A DNA stretch of 35,716 nucleotides, taken from Planctomycetota bacterium (GTDB taxonomy: Bacteria; Planctomycetota; B15-G4; SIAN01). The stretch covers positions 1 through 35,716 of the forward strand of contig JAEUIC010000004.1 of assembly GCA_016795285.1 (NCBI GenBank), given 5' to 3'. Below the pieces are notes generated by a model that made no database searches, was not told the DNA's origin, and was given only the letters and a program-made list of their open reading frames with translations. How positions within the stretch are numbered: position 1 is the stretch's first letter; every line of letters begins with the position of its first letter. Shown one piece after another: positions 16,171 through 24,900 of this stretch. The translations under genes and the position numbers were made by a program.

Positions 16171-18741
16171 ATGCCACCTGTCGATCCCAAGGTCGTCGAG
16201 TCGCTTTTCGAGGCGCTCCTCGCGCTGGAGAAGCCGCGCCGCGCCGCCGAGTTGCGGCGGCGGGCTGGCGGCGATGCCGCGCTCGAGCGCGAGGTGGCGT
16301 CCTTGCTCGAGGCCGACGAGGCGGCCGGCGACTTCCTCGAGGCGACCACCGCGCTGCGCGAGCTCGCCCGCGAGGTCGAACTCGACCTCGAGCGCGCCGA
16401 GTCGCCCGATCCGCTGGCGCCCGGCTCGGTGGTGGGCGCCTGGCGGCTGATCGAGGTGATCGGCAGCGGCGGCATGGGGCGCGTCTGGCGCGCCTCGCGT
16501 GCGGTCGGCGGCTTCGAGCAGCAGGCGGCGCTGAAGGTGGTGCGCGTCAGCTCCGAGCAGTCCGACATGGTCGCCCGCTTCGCGCAGGAGCGGCAGACGC
16601 TCGCGGGGCTCGAGCACCCGTCGATCGCGCGGCTCCTCGACGGCGGCGCGACGCCCGATGGTCGCCCGTTCCTCGCCATGGAGCTGATCGACGGCGAGCG
16701 GATCGACGAGTACTGCCGCAAGCGCGAGCTGCCGCTCGACGCGCGCCTGCGCCTGTTCGAGAAGGTCTGCCGCGCGGTCGAGCACGCCCACCAGCGGCTC
16801 GTGGTCCACCGCGACCTGAAGCCGGCCAACATCCTGGTGAACGGCGAGGGGGAGCCGAAGCTGCTCGACTTCGGCATCGCGAAGCTCCTCGCGCGCGAAC
16901 CGCGGCAGGGCGAGGTCGACATCACCGACGAGGCGGCGCGCCGCTTCACCGTCGAGTACGCGAGTCCCGAGCAGCTCTCGGGCGCGCCCATCACCACGGC
17001 GAGCGACATCTACTCGCTCGGCCTCATCCTCTACGAGCTGCTCACCGACGCGCGCGCCTTCGAGCTGCGCGGCAAGCAGCTCACCGAGGTGGTGCGGCTG
17101 GTCTGCCACACCGATCCGCTGCCGCCGAGCGCGCGCGAGGCGCTGCCGCCCGCCCGCCGCCGGCGGCTGCGCGGCGACCTCGACGCGATCCTGCTGAAGG
17201 CGCTGCGCAAGGAGCCGGAGCGGCGTTACGCGACGGTCGCCGAGCTGCGCGAGGATCTCGAGCGCCATCGCCAGTCGCTGCCGGTGCGCGCCGCCGGCGA
17301 CACGACGCGCTACCTGGTCGGCCGCTTCGTGCGGCGCCACCGCTTCGAGGTCGGCTTCGCGCTGCTCACCGTCCTCTCCCTGGCGGTGGCGCTGGCGGTC
17401 AGCCTGTTCCAGACGCAGCGCGCCAACCAGCTCGCGACGCGGCTCGGCACCGAGCTCGACCAGCGCGGGCAGGCGCTCCAGTTCTTCGCGCAAGTGCTCG
17501 GCGCCGCCGACCGGATGATCGGCAAGGGGCCGCACACGACGCTCGGCGAGATCCTCGACGCCGCGTCGACCCGCTTGATCGAGAAGCGCAGTTTCGCGCC
17601 CGAGGTGGAGTACTCGCTGCGGGACACGCTCGGCCTCTCCTGGCTCGGCGTCGACGAGGTCGAGCGCGCCGTCGACCAGTTCGAGCGGGCGCTCGCGCGG
17701 CTCGACGCGGCGGCGGTCCCGGCCGACGACACGCGCCGCCTCGAGACCGGCCGGCGCCTCCTCGTCGCGCGCATCACCATCACGCGCGGCGAGGAGCGGC
17801 GCGCGCTGCTGAAGGAGCTCGAGGAGCTGGTCGAGCGCTACGCGGTCGTCTTCGGGCCGACCGATCGCCACACGATCTACGCCCGCTGCGACCTCGCGGT
17901 CACCTTCGCCAACGTCGGCCTCGCCAACAAGGCGCTCCCGCTGGCGCGCGAGGTCGAGGCCTACCTGTCGGGCGACCACGACGTCCCGCTCGACAGCTGG
18001 GTGCGCCTCTCGGCGCCGGTGACGCTCGCCAACGCGCTGTTCGGTTGCGGCGAGGTCGAGGCGGCGCTCCCGATCGTGCGCGCCGGCTACCTCGACCTCG
18101 AGAAGAGCTGCGGCGAGTCGCACGACTACACGCTCGACGCGATGCACACCTACGCGGCGATCGAGTCGCAGCTCGGCCACCACGACGTCGCCGAGCCCCT
18201 CTTCCGCGAGCTCATCGCGCGCCGCGAGCGCTACTTCGGCGCGAACAGCCGCGAAGCGCTGCGCGCGAAGGGCGACCTCGCCATCGTCTACGCGCGCCAG
18301 GGCAAGCATGAGCAGGCCTACGAGCTGTTCGTCCAGGTGCTCGCGGCGCAGCACGACGCGGCGGGCGAACTGACGGGCGACGGCACGGTGACGCTCGGCA
18401 ACACGATCAACTCGCTGCGCTGCCTCGGCCGCTACGACGAGGCGGTCGAGCGGGTCGCGGAGTACGAGGCGGCGTCGCTGCTCCACTTCGAGCGCAATGG
18501 CCTGCCCGACGGCTACCGCTGCCTGATCGCCGGGGTCACCTACCTCGAGGCGCAGCAGCACGAGGAGGCGCTCCCGCGGCTCGAGGAGGCCTACCGCATC
18601 TTCGGCGACATCGAGGGCGCCGACGGCGGGCAGGCGCGCGAGACGGCGGCCTACCTGCGCCGGCTCCACGACGAGCTCGGCGACGCCGCCGAGGCGGAGC
18701 GGTGGGGAAAGCTCTCGCAGGCGCCGGGCGGCGACGGTTGA
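16171..18741 (+). CDS. Transmembrane Ser/Thr protein kinase with TPR-like sensor region
   Basis: This is an 856-aa protein. A helical N-terminal ~85 residues precede a complete Hanks-type kinase domain: glycine loop GSGGMG from residue 98, ATP-anchoring Lys122 (AALKVV), catalytic HRDLKPAN with Asp215, DFG at 233-235, YASPEQLSG, and DIYSLGLILYELL. A single transmembrane helix follows at about 392-414. The long C-terminal part, predicted outside the cytoplasm, is helical with TPR-like repeats (for example AIESQLGHHDVAEPLFREL and LAIVYARQGKHEQAYELF). It is likely co-transcribed with the upstream sigma factor gene and may phosphorylate it or its partners. The ATG at 16171 lacks a strong ribosome binding site, but upstream codons in this frame overlap the sigma gene. 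Confidence 0.92.
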   Translation: MPPVDPKVVESLFEALLALEKPRRAAELRRRAGGDAALEREVASLLEADEAAGDFLEATTALRELAREVELDLERAESPDPLAPGSVVGAWRLIEVIGSGGMGRVWRASRAVGGFEQQAALKVVRVSSEQSDMVARFAQERQTLAGLEHPSIARLLDGGATPDGRPFLAMELIDGERIDEYCRKRELPLDARLRLFEKVCRAVEHAHQRLVVHRDLKPANILVNGEGEPKLLDFGIAKLLAREPRQGEVDITDEAARRFTVEYASPEQLSGAPITTASDIYSLGLILYELLTDARAFELRGKQLTEVVRLVCHTDPLPPSAREALPPARRRRLRGDLDAILLKALRKEPERRYATVAELREDLERHRQSLPVRAAGDTTRYLVGRFVRRHRFEVGFALLTVLSLAVALAVSLFQTQRANQLATRLGTELDQRGQALQFFAQVLGAADRMIGKGPHTTLGEILDAASTRLIEKRSFAPEVEYSLRDTLGLSWLGVDEVERAVDQFERALARLDAAAVPADDTRRLETGRRLLVARITITRGEERRALLKELEELVERYAVVFGPTDRHTIYARCDLAVTFANVGLANKALPLAREVEAYLSGDHDVPLDSWVRLSAPVTLANALFGCGEVEAALPIVRAGYLDLEKSCGESHDYTLDAMHTYAAIESQLGHHDVAEPLFRELIARRERYFGANSREALRAKGDLAIVYARQGKHEQAYELFVQVLAAQHDAAGELTGDGTVTLGNTINSLRCLGRYDEAVERVAEYEAASLLHFERNGLPDGYRCLIAGVTYLEAQQHEEALPRLEEAYRIFGDIEGADGGQARETAAYLRRLHDELGDAAEAERWGKLSQAPGGDG

Positions 18742-18773
18742 TCGCGCCGAGCGGCGGCATGCGCGCGCCGGCG

Positions 18774-18779
18774 TATAAC
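18774..18779 (+). promoter_or_regulatory. Candidate -10 element (TATAAC) just upstream of the Rieske gene
   Basis: TATAAC ends 8 nt before the Rieske ATG at 18788, and no Shine-Dalgarno sequence lies between. This suggests a leaderless transcript. No good -35 match is seen at the usual spacing. Confidence 0.35.
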
Positions 18780-18787
18780 GCTCGCCC

Positions 18788-19252
18788 ATGATTCGACGCG
18801 GATTCCTGGCGACCACGGCGGCGCTGCTCGGCGCCGCGATCGCGGGCGGCTTCGGGCTGCTCGCCACGCTCTTCGCGAAGGCGACCTCGCGCTGGCCGGC
18901 GCGCCACGCCACGCGCTGGACGGCGCTCTGCAAGCTCTCCGACCTGCGCGACGACGCGCCGTTCGAGACGAGCTTCACCTTCGAGCGCTTCGAGGGGTGG
19001 TACCGCGAGAAGGTGGCGCGGCAGGTCTACGTGACGCGCGACGCGCAAGGGGCGCCGGTCGTCTTCTCGCGCACCTGCACCCATCTCGGCTGCCCGGTGA
19101 AGTGGAAGGCGCAGAGCAAGACGTTCCGCTGCGCCTGCCACGGCGGCGTGTTCGACGCCTCGGGGTCGGTGGTCGAAGGGCCGCCGCCGCGCGCGCTCGA
19201 TCGGCTGCCGTGCCGCATCGCCGGCGAGCTGATCGAGGTGGAGGAGGCGTGA
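18788..19252 (+). CDS. Rieske iron-sulfur protein of a cytochrome bc-type complex
   Basis: This 154-aa subunit carries the [2Fe-2S] cluster that accepts electrons from quinol. The cluster ligands are Cys97 and His99 in CTHLGC, and Cys115 and His118 in CACHGG; Cys102 and Cys117 form the expected disulfide pair. The N-terminus RRGFLAT, followed by a hydrophobic helix (about residues 8-30), looks like a twin-arginine signal anchor, as is usual for Rieske proteins that are exported folded. A region of ~40 residues ahead of the cluster contains the FEGWYREK segment. The gene overlaps the cytochrome b gene by 4 nt (GTGA), so the two are translated together. Confidence 0.94.
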   Translation: MIRRGFLATTAALLGAAIAGGFGLLATLFAKATSRWPARHATRWTALCKLSDLRDDAPFETSFTFERFEGWYREKVARQVYVTRDAQGAPVVFSRTCTHLGCPVKWKAQSKTFRCACHGGVFDASGSVVEGPPPRALDRLPCRIAGELIEVEEA

Positions 19253-20775
19253 GCGCTTCCTCGACCGCTCCCGGTGGCGCGCCCGGCCCGGGTGGCCTGC
19301 GCGGGCTCTTGTCGGCGTGGGTCTTCGACAAGCAAGTGCCGGCCGGCGTCGGTTTCCTGCGCGCGCTCGGCACGGCGCTCGGCGTCGTGCTGGTGGCGCA
19401 GGCGCTGACCGGGATGCTGCTCGCGCTCTGCTACGTGCCGTCGCCCGACCACGCCTACGACTCGATCCGCTACCTCGACGAGGAGGTGCGCACGACGCTG
19501 CTCGGCCGCGAGTTCGCGGTCGGACGGTTCCTGCGCGGCTTCCATCATTGGGGGGCGAGCGCGGTGATCGTGCTGGCCGGGCTCCACCTGCTGCGCGTCT
19601 TCGCGACCGGCGCCTACAAGCGGCCGCGCGCGCTCCTGTGGGTGGTCGGTGTCGCCATCCTCGGCGTGCTGCTCGGCTTCGGCTTCACCGGCTACCTGCT
19701 GCCGTGGGACATGAAGGCGTTCTTCGCCACCGATGTCGGCGTCAACATCGTCGCGCAGGTGCCGCGCGTCGGGCCGGCGCTCGCCGACCTATTGCGCGGC
19801 GGGCCGGAGCTCGGTGCGCCGACGCTGACGCGCATGTTCGCGCTCCACGTCCTCTTCCTGCCGGCGCTGCTGCTGCCGTTGGCCGGGCTCCATCTGCTGC
19901 TGGTCCACCAGCTCGGCATCACGCCTCCGGGCGCGCGCGTCGACGAGCCCGAGGTGAAGGGGGCGCCCTTCTTCCCCGACCATGTCGTGCGCGAGCTCCT
20001 GGTGGCGACGCTCGCCCTCGCGGCGATCGCGCTGGTCGCGTGGCGGCTCGGCGCGCCGCTCGAGGCGCCGGCCAATCGCGACGCCCACGGCTACGAGCCG
20101 CGGCCCGAGTGGTACTTCCTTGGCCTCTTCCAGCTGCTGAAGCTCTTCGAGGGGCAGTCGATCGTCATCCCGACGGTGATCGTGCCGGGCGGCGTGGCGA
20201 CGCTGCTGCTGCTCTTGCCGTGGCTCGATCGCGGCAAGGAGAGGAGTCCTGCGAAGCGCCCGTTCGCGATGACGATCGGGATGGCGCTGCTCGCGGCCGT
20301 GGTGGGCCTGACCGCGTGGGGGTGGCGCGAGTCGCAGGTCGAGGAGCCGTCGAAGCCGCCCCCCTACGTGCGGGTCGGCGACTTGAGCTACGTGCCGCCC
20401 TCGAGCCCGCCGTTCGCGCCGCCGCGCGCCGAGGGTGCCGCGGGCGCGACGAGCGGCGGCGACGCTGCCGGCGGCGGCGCGGAGGGCAGCGCGGATGGTG
20501 CTGCGGCGGTGGTCGCGAAGGGCGAGGCGCTCGTCGCGAGCTACGAGTGCACCGCTTGCCACTTGCTGCACGGCGCCGGCGATACGAGCGGCGCGGGGGC
20601 GCCGGAGCTCACCGGCATGAAGGGGGGCCACGATGCCGCGTGGTTCGCGCTCTTCCTGCTCGATCCGGTGAAGGTGCGCCCCGACATCGAGATGCCGAGC
20701 GCCGCCGACCTCGAGATGAACGATGGCGATCGGGCCGCGCTCGCCGCGTGGCTCGCGCAGGTCAGCGCGCGCTGA
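19249..20775 (+). CDS. Cytochrome b fused to a C-terminal cytochrome c domain
   Basis: This 508-aa membrane protein combines the heme b-binding N-terminal half and the C-terminal half of cytochrome b with a periplasmic cytochrome c. Heme ligands in the second helix are His99 (or His100) and His113 (FHHWGASAVIVLAGLH). In the fourth helix the pair in HVLFLPALLLPLAGLH is 15 residues apart, a spacing found in cytochrome b6. The quinol site motif is PEWYF in RPEWYFLGLFQLLK. A Gly/Ala-rich linker (about residues 395-420) leads to the cytochrome c motif CTACH, with a possible Met ligand in DIEMPSA. With the Rieske protein it should form a quinol-oxidising complex that carries its own c-type electron acceptor. 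The GTG start overlaps the Rieske stop and is preceded by the purine-rich GAGGTGGAGGAGG. Confidence 0.93.
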   Translation: MSASSTAPGGAPGPGGLRGLLSAWVFDKQVPAGVGFLRALGTALGVVLVAQALTGMLLALCYVPSPDHAYDSIRYLDEEVRTTLLGREFAVGRFLRGFHHWGASAVIVLAGLHLLRVFATGAYKRPRALLWVVGVAILGVLLGFGFTGYLLPWDMKAFFATDVGVNIVAQVPRVGPALADLLRGGPELGAPTLTRMFALHVLFLPALLLPLAGLHLLLVHQLGITPPGARVDEPEVKGAPFFPDHVVRELLVATLALAAIALVAWRLGAPLEAPANRDAHGYEPRPEWYFLGLFQLLKLFEGQSIVIPTVIVPGGVATLLLLLPWLDRGKERSPAKRPFAMTIGMALLAAVVGLTAWGWRESQVEEPSKPPPYVRVGDLSYVPPSSPPFAPPRAEGAAGATSGGDAAGGGAEGSADGAAAVVAKGEALVASYECTACHLLHGAGDTSGAGAPELTGMKGGHDAAWFALFLLDPVKVRPDIEMPSAADLEMNDGDRAALAAWLAQVSAR

Positions 20776-20776
20776 C
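20761..20776. terminator. Palindrome across the cytochrome b-c stop codon (candidate terminator hairpin)
   Basis: GTCAGCGCGCGCTGAC is a perfect 16-bp inverted repeat that includes the TGA. A second imperfect stem, CGCGTCGCC with GGCGCGCG (20795-20817, one bulged T), lies in the gap before the convergent acetyltransferase gene. Neither has a T-run. Confidence 0.35.
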
Positions 20777-20820
20777 CCGCGTCGTGCGTCGCTTCGCGTC
20801 GCCTGCTGCGGCGCGCGCGA

Positions 20821-21363
20821 TCAGAGCTGGCTGAACTCGCGGACGAAGCGGACCACGCTGCCGCGCGCAGCGGCGAGTTCGCCGGCGTGCAGCTCGACCA
20901 CGCGGAAGTCGTCGGGGACGACGCGCCAGCGGCTGCGCAGGCCGTGCGGCTCCGCCGGCACGAAACCGCAGCGGCCGTAGAAGCCGCCCGGCCCGATCAC
21001 CACGACGAGTCCGGCGTCGCGCCGCCGACACTCCGCGAGTCCCGCCACGACGACGGCGCGACCGATCCCCTCGCGCTGATGCGCCGGCGCCACCGCCATC
21101 AGGCCGAGCGCGAGCGGCGGACGCGTCCCGCGCGGCCCGACCAGCTCGACCGGCACGAAGAGCGCATGCGCGAGGAGCTCGCCCCGCCGCGTCGCCACCT
21201 GCTCGAGCGCGTCGCCGCGCCCGCGCAACAGCTCGACGAGCGCCGCGTCGGAGCGGCGACCGAAGGCGGCCGCGACCACTTCGGCGATCGCCGGATGGTC
21301 GGCGGGGCGCGCGAGGCGCAGCTCGAGGTCGAGCGGCGATGCGGGCACTCGCGCGGCGCTCAC
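20821..21363 (-). CDS. GNAT-family N-acetyltransferase (YhbS-like)
   Basis: This 180-aa protein has the GNAT acetyl-CoA binding core: strand LALGLMAVAPAHQREGIGRAVV, with the pyrophosphate-binding Q/R-x-x-G-x-G/A loop (QREGIG), and the typical later segment GFYGRCGF. It should acetylate a small molecule or protein amine; the substrate is unknown. The GTG start overlaps the TGA of the upstream DinB-family gene (GTGA), so translation is probably coupled. The open frame extends further upstream, but only as a shadow of the DinB gene. Confidence 0.82.
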   Translation of the reverse strand: MSAARVPASPLDLELRLARPADHPAIAEVVAAAFGRRSDAALVELLRGRGDALEQVATRRGELLAHALFVPVELVGPRGTRPPLALGLMAVAPAHQREGIGRAVVVAGLAECRRRDAGLVVVIGPGGFYGRCGFVPAEPHGLRSRWRVVPDDFRVVELHAGELAAARGSVVRFVREFSQL

Positions 21364-21920
21364 CGCGCCCGGAGCGCGCGGGCGTAGCGCTCGTCGAGCA
21401 CGGCGAGGTGGTGGCGCACGTGGCCGCCCATGATCCAGGCGAGCGCGCGGACGCTGATGGGCCGGCCGCTCGCGGTGCCGCGGGCGGCGAAGGCGTCGGC
21501 GTCGAGCCGCCGCAGCATCAGCAGGTTCGCCTCGCGCAGCAGCGCGAACTCGCGGACGTGGTCGGCGAGCGCGACCCGCGGCGACGGCGCGCGCTCGACG
21601 AAGGCGTTCTCGTCGAAGCCGGGGAGCGGCGTCGGATCGCGGCGGCTGATGCAGAGCGCCCGGTAGCCGAAGACGCGCTCGCCATCGACGAGGTGGCCGA
21701 AGAGCTGGCGGAGCGTCCACTTGCCCGGGGCGTAGGCGAACGACTCGTCGGCCGCGGCCACCGTCGCGATCCGCGCGGCGAGCTCGGCCGGCTGGGCCGC
21801 GAGCACGTCGAAGATCGCGGTCTCGGGGACGCGCGCGACGTAGCCGGCGAAGAAGGGGGCGTACTCGTCGGCGGCCGGGCGGTCGTGGCGCGCTGCGGCG
21901 CCGACTGCGGAAGCGTCCAT
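21360..21920 (-). CDS. DinB-family (YfiT-like) putative metal-binding protein
   Basis: This 186-aa protein has the four-helix DinB/YfiT layout with the expected metal-ligand histidines in FGHLVDGER (about residues 74-82) and near the C-terminus in MGGHVRHHLAVL. The family includes thiol-dependent S-transferases and many uncharacterised enzymes. AGGAG lies about 8 nt before the ATG. It is translationally coupled to the downstream GNAT gene, suggesting a two-gene detoxification or modification unit; that joint role is inference. A TATCGT sequence about 40 nt upstream (minus strand) could be its -10. Confidence 0.82.
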   Translation of the reverse strand: MDASAVGAAARHDRPAADEYAPFFAGYVARVPETAIFDVLAAQPAELAARIATVAAADESFAYAPGKWTLRQLFGHLVDGERVFGYRALCISRRDPTPLPGFDENAFVERAPSPRVALADHVREFALLREANLLMLRRLDADAFAARGTASGRPISVRALAWIMGGHVRHHLAVLDERYARALRAR

Positions 21921-21978
21921 CGAAGCGGCTCCTGCGCGCGGGACTGCACGCGGGGCCGACGATAGCGCTGCCCTGCGC

Positions 21979-24900
21979 TCACTCGTCGATGAAGGAGAGG
22001 AGGCGCTCCGCCGGGTAGCGGACGCGATAGCCCCATTCGAGCGAGGCGGTGCCGTCGCGCGGGACCGCGAGCTCGAAGGTGAGGATCCCCGACTCGTCGC
22101 GCCGCCGTTGCGCGGACGCGTCCTTGCGCGGCGCCGGCCGCGACTCCTCGAGCGTCACCTCGATCTGCTCGTCGCGCGCGCGCGGCAGCGTCTCCTCGAC
22201 CTGCACGACGACGAGGCCGCGCGGGTCGCGGGCCGGCGCGCCGTGGTCGCGGATCGCGAGGCGCCAGGCGCGGCGCAGCGTGCCGGCCGACGAGAAGCTC
22301 GACGTCGCGAAGTCGTCGGCGAGCTCGACGCGTTCGACCGCGAGCCACGGATCGCTGCCGAGCGCGAGCGTGAGCGCGCTCCCCTTCGGCGTCAGCGCGA
22401 GCGTGCCGCGTCCGAGGTAGTCGTTGCCGAGGTGGACCGCGGTGGCGCCCGGCAGCAGCGTCCACGCGCTGTCGTTGGTCGCCTTCCCGGTCAGCCACAC
22501 GGTGAGGTCCTGCGCCGGCACGCAGCGGCGCTCGATGGCGAGCGGCAGCTCGGCCGTGCCGATCAGCAGCAGCTGGCCGTCGCGCCCGGGGTCGACCCGT
22601 TGGCGGCCGGGCAGCTCGAAGTGCTCGGAGATCCCCTGGTCGGTGACGGTCGCGATCGGAACGGGGCGAGTCGCGGGAGCGGCGGCGCGTTGCGTCTCGA
22701 TCGCGGCGAGTGCCTCGACGGGGGCGGCGGCATCGCGCCGGAAGAACGAGGCGTCGTGCTGCACCGGATCGCGCAGCGCGAGCGTGCGGCGCTGCGGATC
22801 GGGGCCGGCCGCGCCGCGCTGCGGAGCGGCGGTGGAGAGGGCGAGCGCGACGTCGTCCCAGCGCTCCGCGGTCGCCTGCCAGACGCGCGCGCGGTAGGCG
22901 AGGGCGACGCGGTCGAGGGTCGCGGCGGCGCGCAGCTCGTACTCGGGCTGCCACCCGGCATCGGCGACGAGGTAGGAGATGCGGCACGGCAGCGGGCCGG
23001 CGGCGCGCGCGACCACGTCGACGATCACGTCGCGCACGCGGGCGGCGTTCGCCGAGCCGCCGGCGAGCTCGCGCGCGGCGGCGGCGAGTTCGCGCTGCTT
23101 CGCAGCGAGGGCGGTGGCGAGCGCGCGGCGCGCGGCCTGCTGCGCGGCGATCTCGCGCGCGAGGAAGGCGGCCTCCTCGCTCCAACTGGCGGGGGTCGGG
23201 CGTCCGCTCGCGGTGGCGCTCGGCGTCGCGGGGACCAGGCGCAGTTGCAGGTGGCGGTCGATCTGCTCCAGCGTCGCGCGCTCGTCCTCGAGGGCGGCGA
23301 CTTCGAGTTCGAGCGCGCGGTGGCGCTCGCGCAGCTGCGCCAGCGCCGCGTCGGGGAGGTTCGCCTCGCGCCGCTCGCGCAGTTCCACGGCGACCACTTC
23401 GCCCCCCTCGACGCGCACGCGGATCGAGTCGGGCGCAGCGGAGGCGGGCAGGTCGCGCAGGACGAACGTGCCGCTGCTCGGCAGCGATGCGAGGCGTTCG
23501 ACGAGCGCGCCGCTGCCGTAGACGGTGACGCGGTCGAGGCGGCTCGCGACGCTCTCCTGCGCCGCGGCGGAACGGGTGCCGGCCGCGAGCAGCAGCAGCG
23601 CGAGCGGCGTCGCGAGCCCGGCACCCTGCGGCGTCGTGCGGCGGAGGCGGTGGCAGAGGCGGCGATAGAGGTGGCGCGTCAGCGCGCCGAGCGCCGCGAG
23701 GAGCGCGAGGGCGAGTGTCAGCGCGATCGGCTGCGGCATCGACGGCGCGGAGGCGCGTCGCAGGGCGTGTGCGGCGCCGTGCGTGGGGGGCGTGGCGTCG
23801 CGGCGCGCGGCGAGCAGGCCGCCGCTTTCGAGCAGCTCCGCGTCCTCGGGCCAAGTGACCGTCTGCTTCCACTCGATCTCGGCGGCGGCGCCGCGAGCGA
23901 TCGGCAGCTCCCAGGTGAGGATGCCCTTCTCGGCGCGCGCGCGATCGAAGCGGTCGCTGCGCGCGAGCGGCGGCTTCACGTCGCCGAGCTCGACTTCGAT
24001 GCGGTCGTCCTTCGCGATCGGGAGCGACTCGCGGACCTGCACGAGCACGCGGCCGTCGGGCGCGACGGAGAGGCCGGCGCGGTTCTCGACGCGGATGCGC
24101 CACCGGTCGACCTGCTCGACCTTCGAGCCGAACAGCCCCGCGCTGCCGCGCCGATCGTCGACATGGTGGCGGGTGACCGTGAAGCCGGGGTCGCGTCCGA
24201 GGTGGAGGGTGAACTCCTGGCCGGGGCGCACTCGCTCGAGCGCGGCGGGACCGATGAAATCGTCGCCGAAGAAGACAGCGGCCGGACCAGGCAGCATCAA
24301 GAAGGCGGTGTCGTTGCGCGTGCGGGCGCGGATCCAGACGTCGAGATCGGCGGAAGGCGTGCAGACCCGCTCCCCTTCCACCGCCAGCGTCGCGCGGGTG
24401 ACCAGCACCGTGGTCGCATCGGCGCGCGACTCGATCGTCTCCTTGCGCGGCAGTTGGTAGCGCACCGAGAGTCCTTCCGGCTGCGCCTCCGCATGCCAGT
24501 CGTCGTCGCTCTCGGCGTCGAGGGAGTCGTCGAGCCGCTTGGCGCGTTCGGCGCCCGCGGCGAATCCGGCGGTGAACTCCGTGACCGGTGTCGGCCAGCT
24601 GAAGTCGACCCAGGAGCCGCGCGCGGTGGGGCCGACCACGCCGCGGCGCGGCTCCGCGGTGGAGAGGTGGAGCGTGACGTCGCGCCAATCCTCGCCGCTC
24701 TCCTGCACCACCTCGGCGCGATAGACGAGATCGACGGCTGCCAGCGCGCCGTCGGCGCGCAGGTCGTAGCGCGGCGACCAACGCGCCTGCGTCACCTCGT
24801 ACTCGAGTTCGAGGGCGTGCTCCCCCTCGACTTGCGCGACGACGTCGAAGGCGAGGTCGAAACGGGGCGCGCTCGAGTGCGACGCCAGCGGGCCGAGTTC

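Noticed and set aside
15775..18978. 1067-codon minus-strand frame opposite the sigma factor and kinase
   Set aside because: It is low-complexity Arg/Ala/Glu/Val-rich translation, antisense to a kinase with intact catalytic motifs.
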